64,000 nt of DNA, taken from NCBI GenBank assembly GCA_027339635.1, contig DAHWNZ010000006.1, positions 15,563 through 79,562 on the forward strand, given 5' to 3'. The stretch comes from AG-12 sp027339635 (GTDB lineage: Bacteria > Chloroflexota > Dormibacteria > Aeolococcales > Bog-877). Positions within the stretch are counted from its first letter, which is position 1; each line of letters begins with the position of its first letter. Made by a program: the position numbers and the translations under genes. The notes beneath the pieces were generated by a model. The model had not been told where the DNA came from. It saw only the letters and a list, made by a program, of their open reading frames with translations, and did not search any database. Shown here in pieces: positions 57,109-64,000 of this stretch.

Positions 57109-58260
57109 TTGCATGTAACCCAGCTCCGGTTGCTCAACTTCCGCATCTACCAGCAGGCGGCGCTGGACCTCCTCCCGGGAGTCAACCTGATAGTCGGGGA
57201 GAACGGGTCCGGGAAGACCAGCCTGCTGGAGGCTGTGGCCACGGTCGCTCTGACCAGGTCACCGAGGACGGGGACCGTCGCGGAGTGTGCCTCCTTCCAG
57301 GCAGTGGACATGGGGATATCCCTGTCGACCAGGTCCGCGGATTCGGCATCGGTTCTGGAGTTCCGCGCCCAGCGCCAGCCGGATTCAGGGCGCTGGCTCA
57401 GGACCATCAAGGAGAACGGGAGCCAGGTGGTCCCCCGCCACATTCTCGGCCGCCTGGGAGTTGTCATCTTTTGGCCGGAGGACCTGGCCATGGTCAAGGG
57501 GGGGCCGGAGCCGCGGCGCAGAATGCTGGACGTGGCACTGAGTCAGCTCTACCCCGCCTACGCCGAGGCGGCCGTGAAGTGCCGGCGCGCTGTCGAGCAG
57601 CGCAACACCGTGCTGCGCAGGGTCAGGGACGGTCTGGACTCCTGGGACGCCCTGGAACCCTGGGACCGGGCCCTGGCCATGCACGGCGGAGCGGTCATGT
57701 CCCTCCGCCGCCAATACCTGCAGGACGCCCTGCCGGCGGTCAGGGAGGCGGTAGCTGGAATCGGCGAGACCGGGGAAGTCGAGATCATCTACCGTCCGGG
57801 CGTGAGGGACCTGACTGGCGACGACCTGAAGCACGGGATCGTGGATTCAATCTCCAGGGTTCGCCCGGAAGAGATCGCCCGGGGTCAGTCTATTGTGGGA
57901 CCGCAGCGGGACGACTTCGACATCTCGCTGGGGGGACAGCCCGCACGACAGTTCGCGTCTCAGGGCCAGCAGAGGACACTGGTTCTGGCGCTGAAGGTGG
58001 CCGAGGTCAGAAGCCATCTCCGAATCCTGGGAAGGAGCCCACTGGTGATGCTCGACGACGTCCTGTCCGAGCTGGACCTTAGGCACCGCGAGGGGCTCGT
58101 GGCACAGCTGGCGAGGGATCTCAAGGTGGAGCAGACCCTTATCACCACCACCGAGCCGGGGGGGGTGTCGGAGCAGCTAGGGCTGGCCAAGACCCTGGTC
58201 GTGAATAGCGGGAAGATCAGCGAAGTCTCCCCTGAAGGAGGGTTTGCGTGGAGGGGATAG
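57109..58260 (+). CDS. recF: Recombination/replication repair protein RecF
   Basis: A 383-aa SMC-like ATPase that loads RecA at gaps. Walker A is GENGSGKTSLLEAV, the ABC signature region ASQGQQRTLVLALK, and Walker B PLVMLDDVLSELD. The N-terminal RLLNFRIYQ is typical. The TTG start lies 21 nt after dnaN, with no strong Shine-Dalgarno. The 3' end overlaps dciA by 13 bp. Confidence 0.95.
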   Translation: MHVTQLRLLNFRIYQQAALDLLPGVNLIVGENGSGKTSLLEAVATVALTRSPRTGTVAECASFQAVDMGISLSTRSADSASVLEFRAQRQPDSGRWLRTIKENGSQVVPRHILGRLGVVIFWPEDLAMVKGGPEPRRRMLDVALSQLYPAYAEAAVKCRRAVEQRNTVLRRVRDGLDSWDALEPWDRALAMHGGAVMSLRRQYLQDALPAVREAVAGIGETGEVEIIYRPGVRDLTGDDLKHGIVDSISRVRPEEIARGQSIVGPQRDDFDISLGGQPARQFASQGQQRTLVLALKVAEVRSHLRILGRSPLVMLDDVLSELDLRHREGLVAQLARDLKVEQTLITTTEPGGVSEQLGLAKTLVVNSGKISEVSPEGGFAWRG

Positions 58261-58532
58261 AGCAGATCCTGCCCCGGGTGGTCCGCAAGATGGGGGGAAG
58301 CCAGAAGGTGCGCCAGGTGCGGGTCGAGGCGGCTTTCAAGCAGGTCTGCGGAGAATACCTTCGCGAGCACGCCAGGGTTTCTGCCATCCAGGGCGCAACC
58401 CTGGTGATCGCCTGCGCTCATCCCGCCATCTCGCACCAGCTGCAGATGGAGTCGGTCAGGGTTCTGGAGGCGGTCAACCGAGACCTAGAGGGAAGGCCCC
58501 TCAAGAGGATCCGTTTCGTCACCGAAACCTGA
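58248..58532 (+). CDS. DUF721/DciA-like helicase-loader protein
   Basis: A 94-aa protein with the DUF721 pattern: ILPRVVRKMGGSQKVRQVRVEAAFKQV followed by a beta strand region (GATLVIACAHPAISHQLQME) and a basic C terminus (LKRIRFVTET), quoted in overlapping pieces. DciA proteins recruit or load the replicative helicase in bacteria lacking DnaC/DnaI. The location right after dnaA-dnaN-recF is typical. It overlaps recF, and its 3' end overlaps the convergent glycosyltransferase by 48 bp. Confidence 0.87.
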   Translation: MEGIEQILPRVVRKMGGSQKVRQVRVEAAFKQVCGEYLREHARVSAIQGATLVIACAHPAISHQLQMESVRVLEAVNRDLEGRPLKRIRFVTET

Positions 58533-59678
58533 TCCCGGAAGTCTAGAGAGTATCTCCCGCGCCGCCAGGAACGCGGCGTCGGGCCGGGCCCAGCCGCGAG
58601 CGGCTTGTTGCATTCGCGCCAGCAGAGACCCGTCCGAGGCGCACAGCCTGGCCAGAACCTCCAGCAACTCCACCGTGCCATCGGCTCCCAGTGCCACTCC
58701 CGACTCGACCAGAAGGGATCGGTTGCGGCTCTCCTGTCCCGGCAGGGCGTGGGTGACCACCATAGCCAGGCCACAGGCGGCCGCTTCGGCCAGGGCACTG
58801 GGTCCTGCCTTGCCGACATACACGTCGGCGGCGAGCAGCCATGGCGACGGGTCCTGCAGATATGGGAGTGCCACCACGGACGAGAGGCCAGGATGCCCTA
58901 CCACCCAGCGGCGCAGGCGAGTGTTGCGGCCGCACATGACGGCGAGCTGGACCGGCAGGCCGCTGTTGGCGAGTGCGGACACCAGCTGCTGGAGATCTCC
59001 AGCCCCCTCTCCGCCACCGCCCAGCAGGACCAGGGGCCGCCCCGGGTCGAGGCCAAGCTTCCTCCGCTCACCTGCCCTGTCCCGACGCGAGGAGCTGGCG
59101 GCGGTGAGCTTCGGGTCCACGGGCAGGCCGACCTCCACCAGCTGGTGCTCCGGAACCCCCTGCTCCAGGCACCAGCGATAGGCGACGGAGGAAGGGACCA
59201 GGAACCGGGCGTCGCGCGGCGACAGCCATCCCGGGTGGACAACCGTCATGTCGGTGATGAGGGTCAGGAACTCCGGCCTTGGATCCATTCTCAGGGCCAC
59301 CCGAGATGCCGAAGGGCCGAGCAGAGGATGGCAGTTGACGATTACTCTCGGTCTTCTGCTCCTGGAGGCCCGGTCCATGGCCCCGGACAACCCGCTGACC
59401 AGATATGCCTCCAGGGTGGTGCGCGCCCATGGTCTGGCGAAGGTGTCGAACAGAAACCCCCAGACTCCAGGCGAGGTCCGCACCAGGGGACCGTATCCCC
59501 GCAGGAGCAGGCGGGCATGCGGGAGCGCCCCGTAGGCGAGCGGATCGTCAATCGCTACGCTGAGGCCCGCAGGACCCGAGGAAAGCAGGGAGTCCCGCAC
59601 CGCCTCCGCCACCCGGCGGTGGCCACCGCCAGTGCTGGTGACCCAGAACTGGACAATGGCCGGGGCGGGCTCCGTCAA
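58485..59678 (-). CDS. MGDG-synthase-like glycosyltransferase (GT28)
   Basis: A 397-aa glycosyltransferase. The N-terminal motif TSTGGGHRRVAEAVRDSL is that of diacylglycerol glucosyl/galactosyltransferases. The GT28 C-terminal donor domain has VLLGGGGEGAGDLQQLV and YVGKAGPSALAEAAACGLAMV. It probably makes membrane glycolipids. The TTG start has AGGAGG 10 nt upstream. It is divergent from the GNAT-GT4 pair. Confidence 0.88.
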   Translation of the reverse strand: MTEPAPAIVQFWVTSTGGGHRRVAEAVRDSLLSSGPAGLSVAIDDPLAYGALPHARLLLRGYGPLVRTSPGVWGFLFDTFARPWARTTLEAYLVSGLSGAMDRASRSRRPRVIVNCHPLLGPSASRVALRMDPRPEFLTLITDMTVVHPGWLSPRDARFLVPSSVAYRWCLEQGVPEHQLVEVGLPVDPKLTAASSSRRDRAGERRKLGLDPGRPLVLLGGGGEGAGDLQQLVSALANSGLPVQLAVMCGRNTRLRRWVVGHPGLSSVVALPYLQDPSPWLLAADVYVGKAGPSALAEAAACGLAMVVTHALPGQESRNRSLLVESGVALGADGTVELLEVLARLCASDGSLLARMQQAARGWARPDAAFLAAREILSRLPGSGFGDETDPLEGPSL

Positions 59679-59899
59679 CTGGTTGGTGCCTCCTGAGAAG
59701 ACTCGTTGGGGAAGAGACCTTTACGAGCGGATGGTAAAGTGAAGCCATCGGTCGCGGTCGGGAAGGATCCGCGTCCCAGTGCCAGGCAGTAGGGTGGATC
59801 ACTATCGGCCCCTCATGTACGGCGCCCTCCGGGGCGCCACCGCAAGCGGACGAGAGTCAGCGTGGCCTCGCCGCCGCCGCCATCCAGTTTCCCGAGGAG

Positions 59900-60880
59900 T
59901 TGCGGGAGCTGCGCCCCGTCTGGGTGGAGCTGGAACAGGGTGGCGCGGCAGAAAACCCGTTCCTCAGCTGGGATTGGCAGTGGACGTGGTGGGAGGTGTT
60001 CGGCGCCGAATACCGACCGCGCCACCTGGTCGTGCGCGAAGCAGGCTCGGTAGTCGGGCTGGTCCCCCTTTGTGAAGCGATTGACGATCCGGGCGCAATC
60101 GTCTTCGCCGGTGGCGACAACCTGACGGACAGGTTGGGATTCCTGGCCCTGCCGGGGAAGCAGGCGGCTGTTGCCCGGGCTACCCTGGAGTGGGCTAGGA
60201 CTCAGGCGGGTGGAGGAGCCAACCTGGACCTGCACTTCCTCCCCGCGGCATCTGGCTCCCTCTCGGCTCTCGTTGCCCAGGCAGAGGCCCACCAACTCGA
60301 GGCGACTCTGGAGCCGGAGGAAGTGTGCCCCGGCCTCGAGCTCGCCCCCGACTTCGAGGGCTATCTGGCCAACAATCTCAACAAGAAGGATCGGCATGAG
60401 CTGCGCAGGAAGTTGCGCCGGCTCGAGCAGGAACGCCCCGGGTGGAGGATGGTTTCCGCGTCCGAGATCGGGGTGCCGGCCGCCATGGATACCTTTCTGC
60501 GTCTGCTGGCGGCCAGCGGAGCGCACAAGCAGGCGTTTCTGACCGAGCCGGTGACCCGGTTCTTCAAGCTCATCGCACAAAGACTGGAGCAGAGGGGCTG
60601 GCTGCGGCTGCAAATCTTGCAGGCAGGTGAGGACGCCCTGGCCGGAATCTTCGCCTTTCGGGTGGATCAGACCTGGTACCTGTACAACTCCGGCTACGAT
60701 CCCGCGTTCGCGGCTCTCTCCCCCGGCCTCTTGTGCGTGGCCGAGGGGATCCGGGGCGCCATCGCCGAGGGTTGCACCAGAGCAGACCTGCTGAGGGGCG
60801 ATGAGGGCTACAAGTACCACCTGGGGGCGGTGGACGAGCAGCTGATGCGCCTGCGCATCACCACCGGGCAGCCCTCTTGA
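59900..60880 (+). CDS. BioF2-like GNAT acetyltransferase (CelD type)
   Basis: A ~326-aa protein of the GNAT_6 group found in envelope polysaccharide clusters. Segments include NPFLSWDWQWTWWEVFG, the linker LANNLNKKDRHELRRKLRRL, and the acyltransferase strand-loop YLYNSGYDPAFAALSPG, ending in ADLLRGDEGYKYHLG. The start is uncertain: TTG 59900 is preceded by GAGGAG at nearly zero spacing, and the frame is open further upstream. The stop overlaps the GT4 gene (TTGA). Confidence 0.83.
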   Translation: MRELRPVWVELEQGGAAENPFLSWDWQWTWWEVFGAEYRPRHLVVREAGSVVGLVPLCEAIDDPGAIVFAGGDNLTDRLGFLALPGKQAAVARATLEWARTQAGGGANLDLHFLPAASGSLSALVAQAEAHQLEATLEPEEVCPGLELAPDFEGYLANNLNKKDRHELRRKLRRLEQERPGWRMVSASEIGVPAAMDTFLRLLAASGAHKQAFLTEPVTRFFKLIAQRLEQRGWLRLQILQAGEDALAGIFAFRVDQTWYLYNSGYDPAFAALSPGLLCVAEGIRGAIAEGCTRADLLRGDEGYKYHLGAVDEQLMRLRITTGQPS

Positions 60881-62145
60881 CCCGGTCACGACCTCGCAAC
60901 CAAGCGGACGACGCGGTCGCATTCCTGTCCCTGCACGCGTCCCCGCTGGCACGCTTGGGAAAGCGCGAGAACGGCGGCCTCAGCGTCTACGTCCGGGCGG
61001 TCTGTGAAGAGCTAGGCGCGAGGGGAATCCACACCGACGTCTTCATCCGCAGGTCCGATCCAGACCAGCCCACTGAGCAGGCGATGGGGCCGAGGAGCCG
61101 CGTGATCGCAGTCGACGCTGGCCCGCCGCGCACCCTGCCCAAGCACCAGCTGCCGGACACCAGGGAGGGCTATCTTCACGGGGTGAGGGCGTTCATCCGC
61201 CAGGCGGAGCGTCGCTATCTGGCAGTACACAGCCACTACTGGCTCTCGGCCGAGGCCGGTTTTGCGCTGGCGGAGGAGTTCGAACTGCCGTGGCTGCACA
61301 CGGCCCACACCCTGGCGGCAGTTAAGGCGGAGTTCGGCTTCGGAGGGGACGGCCCGGAGAGACTGGTGGCGGAGCGAAGAGCCGTCGCCGCGGGGGCGAG
61401 GCTGGTGGCCAATACCAGGGCCGAGGCCCAGGCGCTGATCGGCCTATACGGCGCCCACCCCAACCAGTGCGTGGTGGCCCCGCCTGGGGTCGACCTGGTC
61501 CAGTTTCAGCCGAGAGATCCGGGCCGCTTGCGCGACCGGCTGGGGCTTGGGTCGGCGAAGGTGGTTCTCTTCGCCGGCAGGCTAGAGCCCCTGAAGGGAC
61601 CGGACACCCTGCTGGATGCCGTCTCCCTGCTGCCTCCCGACGGGCCCCCCACGCGCCTGGTCTTCGTCGGGGAGGCCAGCAGTGAGGGGGCGCGGGTGGG
61701 CCAGCGTCGTGAGCTCCAGGAGAGAGCCCGGACCCTGGGGCTAGCGGACCGGGTCATGTTCCTGGGCGCCCAGCCGCAGGACAGGCTGGCGATGCTCTAC
61801 TGCCTGGCCGACGTGGTTGTCATGCCCTCCCACACGGAATCGTTCGGCCTGGTGGCGCTGGAGGCTCAGGCCTGCGGCACGCCGGTTGTGGCGGCAGCGG
61901 TCGGCGGCCTGCGCGACATAGTGGCGGACGGCAGAACGGGCCACCTGGTGGAGGGCCGGGACCCGCGCGCCTACGCCGACGCCATCGCCAGGATTCTCGG
62001 CGCCAGTCGCTCCGGGGTGAAGGAGATGAGGAAAGCTGCCTGGCTGCGCGCCCAGCACTTCTCCTGGGAGAGGACCGTGGACGTCCTCATGCCCGAGTAC
62101 GGGGTCGCGGCACCCCTGGCGGTCGCCGCCTGCCAGCAGGGCTGA
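60877..62145 (+). CDS. GT4 glycosyltransferase, MshA-like
   Basis: A 422-aa retaining glycosyltransferase. GGLSVYVRAVCEELGARGI, HSHYWLSAEAGF, LPWLHTAHTLAAVKAEFG and GVDLVQFQP match MshA (inositol-phosphate N-acetylglucosaminyltransferase, first step of mycothiol) and related sucrose-phosphate-synthase-like enzymes. FAGRLEPLKGPDTLLDAV and MPSHTESFGLVALEAQACG are the donor-site motifs. No mshB-D neighbours are present, so a different acceptor is possible. The TTG start overlaps the GNAT stop (TTGA). Confidence 0.85.
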   Translation: MTRSRPRNQADDAVAFLSLHASPLARLGKRENGGLSVYVRAVCEELGARGIHTDVFIRRSDPDQPTEQAMGPRSRVIAVDAGPPRTLPKHQLPDTREGYLHGVRAFIRQAERRYLAVHSHYWLSAEAGFALAEEFELPWLHTAHTLAAVKAEFGFGGDGPERLVAERRAVAAGARLVANTRAEAQALIGLYGAHPNQCVVAPPGVDLVQFQPRDPGRLRDRLGLGSAKVVLFAGRLEPLKGPDTLLDAVSLLPPDGPPTRLVFVGEASSEGARVGQRRELQERARTLGLADRVMFLGAQPQDRLAMLYCLADVVVMPSHTESFGLVALEAQACGTPVVAAAVGGLRDIVADGRTGHLVEGRDPRAYADAIARILGASRSGVKEMRKAAWLRAQHFSWERTVDVLMPEYGVAAPLAVAACQQG

Positions 62146-62151
62146 GGCAAC

Positions 62152-63042
62152 TCAGCCAGTCCAGATCCCGGCGGCGAGCAGGAGCGAGCTGACCAACAGA
62201 ACGGCCCCCATCTGCTTCAATGCCCGGATCTGCAGCTCGGGGTCCTTGGAGGAGGCGTTGCGGACTGGTGCCTCCAGCACCGGGACCAGCAGCCAGGGCA
62301 GAAAGACGGTGAAGTGCTCGATGCCGGGGATCGCGATGAAGAGCGGGACACAGAGGGACAACCCGATCATGAGGAGGAAGGCGCGGAAGGCCCCCTGAGC
62401 GCCGAGGATCACGGCCAGGGTGCGTTTTCCCACGGCGCGGTCGGTCTCCAGGTCGCGAAGGTTGTTGACCATGAGCAGGGCGGCGGCGAGGGCGCCGGGA
62501 AGGATCCCGGCCAGCAGAGCGAGCAGGTCCAGCCTGCCGCTGGTCACGTACTCGGTGCCGCCGGTGGCGACCAGCCCGAAGAAGATGAAGACGGCCAGTT
62601 CCCCGTAGCCGCGGTATCCATAGGGGTGCGGGCCGCCGGTGTAGCCCCAGGCGGCCAGAATGCACACCGCCCCCACCGCCACCAGCCACCAGGACGTCAC
62701 AGCCGCCAGAACGAGGCCCAGGACTACCGCCACGGTGAAGCTCGCCACCGCGGCTGCCAGCACCACCCTTGGTGCCACCAGGCCAGAGGCGGCGGCGCGG
62801 GGCGGGCCGAGCCTGCCCTCGCGGTCGGCGCCGCGCCGGAAGTCGGAGTAGTCGTTGGCGTAGTTGACCCCGAACTGGAGCGCCACGGCCACCCCCAAGG
62901 CGACCAGGGCCCGGTACCAGCTCACGCTCCCGAAGTGGGCGGCCACGGCCACCCCCACGATCACGGGAGAGACCGAGGCGGCCAGAGTCGCGGGCCGCGA
63001 GGCATGCCACCAGACCTGCCTCACAGATACGGCGACACTCAC
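62152..63042 (-). CDS. menA: 1,4-dihydroxy-2-naphthoate polyprenyltransferase
   Basis: A 296-aa UbiA-superfamily enzyme of menaquinone synthesis with 8-9 membrane helices. Conserved Asp-rich motifs are NYANDYSDFRRGAD and NNLRDLETDRAVGKRTL. PATLAASVSPVIVGVAVA is typical of MenA. It starts with GTG at 63042; a longer frame to 63621 is antisense to the next gene and is rejected. No other men genes are in the window. Confidence 0.92.
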   Translation of the reverse strand: MSVAVSVRQVWWHASRPATLAASVSPVIVGVAVAAHFGSVSWYRALVALGVAVALQFGVNYANDYSDFRRGADREGRLGPPRAAASGLVAPRVVLAAAVASFTVAVVLGLVLAAVTSWWLVAVGAVCILAAWGYTGGPHPYGYRGYGELAVFIFFGLVATGGTEYVTSGRLDLLALLAGILPGALAAALLMVNNLRDLETDRAVGKRTLAVILGAQGAFRAFLLMIGLSLCVPLFIAIPGIEHFTVFLPWLLVPVLEAPVRNASSKDPELQIRALKQMGAVLLVSSLLLAAGIWTG

Positions 63043-63169
63043 GGACGGACCTGATCGCCAGCGCTCTTCGTCAGCGCCAACGGCGTGCCGGTCGCGCTGC
63101 CGCACACCACTCGAATTCCATCCGCTGAGAAATGTAGCGAGGGATGTCGCCGGCCGGCGGAATGTGTTC

Positions 63170-64000
63170 TCATCCGCCGACGAAGGTGAGCGTCCCGGCG
63201 TCGAGAGGGTCCGTCTTGGAGAACGCGGTGAGATCGGCACTTCCAGTCCCGTCCTCATTGGCCAGGACCACCTGCACGAACCCGGCCTCAGTTCTGGTGA
63301 AGGCCAGCTCCCGACCGGTGGTGTCGACGGCGGCTGCCAGCGGGTACTGACCGTCTTGAGCCGACACCACCGTGGTTGTGGTCTCGGTCGTGGGAGCGAG
63401 AGCGGCCAGGGCTCCCGAGGCGAGATGGACCAGGATGGACCCGGAGCTGAGAAACGCCAGGGGCTGCCCCCCGGCCTTGGCCAGCTCCCGCAGGGGTGCC
63501 ACCGTGTCTTCCGGCTGGTAGAGCCAAACCTGCGGATTCGCCGTCGTCCCCACGGAGAACGCCAGGCTGGTCCCTTGGGGGTTCCAGACCGGGTTGCCTT
63601 CGGCGGCGGCGCTGGAGGCACCTAGGTAGGTGACGGCCCGCAGGGCGGGGCTCAGCAGGGCGATCCGAGCCGCGGTGCCGCTGGGAGCTGCCACCGCCGC
63701 CAGCACCGAGCTGTCGGGCCGCCACGCCAGCGGCCCGCCGAGGCTCGCCGGGGCGCTCAGGGTCACGGCGGTGTTGGTCGCTACCGTGTACACCCGCAGC
63801 GCCCCTCCGGACAGGAACGCCAACGCCTGGCTGTTGGGGCTCCAGACCGCCTCCGTGCTCGAGCTGCTCCCCAGCACGGATGTGGCCTTGCCGGTGTTGA
63901 GATCCGTCACCTCAAGCGCTTGGCCCGAGAGCTCGGATGCCAGATACTGCCCGTTCGGCGAAACTTCGGCCAGGGCATAATGCTGTCCTGACGGGGCCGC
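63170..64000 (-). CDS. Beta-propeller (TolB/WD40-like) protein, truncated by the window edge
   Basis: At least 276 codons, open to the right edge of the window, so the N terminus is missing. The visible part has repeated ~40-residue blades: VSPNGQYLASEL, WSPNSQALAFLSGG, WRPDSSVLAAVAAP and WNPQGTSLAFSVG, as in TolB- or PD40-type propellers. It is probably secreted; an anchor would be in the missing part. A GTG at 63910 is internal and should not be taken as the start. Confidence 0.8.
   Translation of the reverse strand, partial: AAPSGQHYALAEVSPNGQYLASELSGQALEVTDLNTGKATSVLGSSSSTEAVWSPNSQALAFLSGGALRVYTVATNTAVTLSAPASLGGPLAWRPDSSVLAAVAAPSGTAARIALLSPALRAVTYLGASSAAAEGNPVWNPQGTSLAFSVGTTANPQVWLYQPEDTVAPLRELAKAGGQPLAFLSSGSILVHLASGALAALAPTTETTTTVVSAQDGQYPLAAAVDTTGRELAFTRTEAGFVQVVLANEDGTGSADLTAFSKTDPLDAGTLTFVGG

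Noticed and set aside
1..64000. CRISPR arrays, transposases, phage genes, tRNA or rRNA genes, att sites
   Set aside because: No spaced direct repeats, no transposase or integrase motifs and no tRNA-like T-loop/anticodon arrangement were seen on reading both strands.

Overview
The window looks like a high-GC bacterial chromosome segment around the replication origin. The gene set fits a Gram-positive-type (Terrabacteria) lineage. The glycine decarboxylase is split (gcvPA/gcvPB), and there are a DUF5679 zinc ribbon, a DciA-type DUF721 protein, a mycothiol-type (MshA-like) glycosyltransferase and Jag/YidC/YidD. I infer something near Chloroflexota/Dormibacterota or deep Actinobacteriota; the sequence alone does not settle the phylum. 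Almost all of it is coding. I see no tRNA or rRNA gene, transposase, prophage or CRISPR array.

Layout. 0.4-4.3 kb: ArsR regulator with an MFS transporter, and a GAF-PucR regulator. 4.3-10.6 kb: one long minus-strand cluster (Arg-rich protein, HAD, proS, dinB, small protein, Nudix, membrane-anchored protein, moaC, PucR). 10.7-13.4 kb: a MacB-type ABC exporter with a GtrA protein. 13.6-20.9 kb: MBL hydrolase, DUF5679, M20 peptidase, two RCK proteins, a beta-propeller lipoprotein, UspA and DedA. 21-26.5 kb: gyrB-plsX-gyrA. 26.6-33.8 kb: ABC-F protein, UPF1-like helicase coupled to a 3-hydroxyacyl-CoA dehydrogenase, esterase. 33.9-40.3 kb: an operon of a sigma-like protein, gcvT, gcvH, gcvPA, gcvPB, pyrE and a lipoprotein, divergent from zwf. 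41.8-46 kb: SH3-tailed protein, FemX-like enzyme, NfeD-slipin and an S51-like peptidase. 46-48.8 kb: parS-parA-parB and lepB. 48.8-53.9 kb: ndk, M16 peptidase, lipoprotein, jag, yidC, yidD, rnpA, rpmH on the minus strand. 54.3-58.5 kb: dnaA, dnaN, recF, dciA. 58.5-64 kb: glycosyltransferases, a GNAT, menA and a truncated beta-propeller gene. The rpmH-dnaA divergence is the probable oriC.

How the genes are expressed. Genes that head transcription units very often have a TATACT/TACACT-like -10 box 6-8 nt before an ATG or GTG, so the transcript should begin on or next to the start codon (leaderless mRNA). Genes inside operons instead use Shine-Dalgarno sequences or 4-bp stop/start overlaps (ATGA, GTGA, TTGA), and many start with TTG, including dnaA, dnaN and recF. 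Three genes appear to lack any ATG/GTG/TTG at the expected start. The clearest is rpmH, where AUC lies exactly where the initiator Met should be.

Most notable observations: this leaderless promoter pattern; a perfect parS covering the -35 region of the leaderless parAB promoter; rpmH with an AUC start inside a longer open rnpA frame (as in Thermus); a sigma-like protein lacking the promoter-binding regions at the head of the glycine-cleavage operon; plsX between gyrB and gyrA; and Arg-rich tails on several unrelated proteins.
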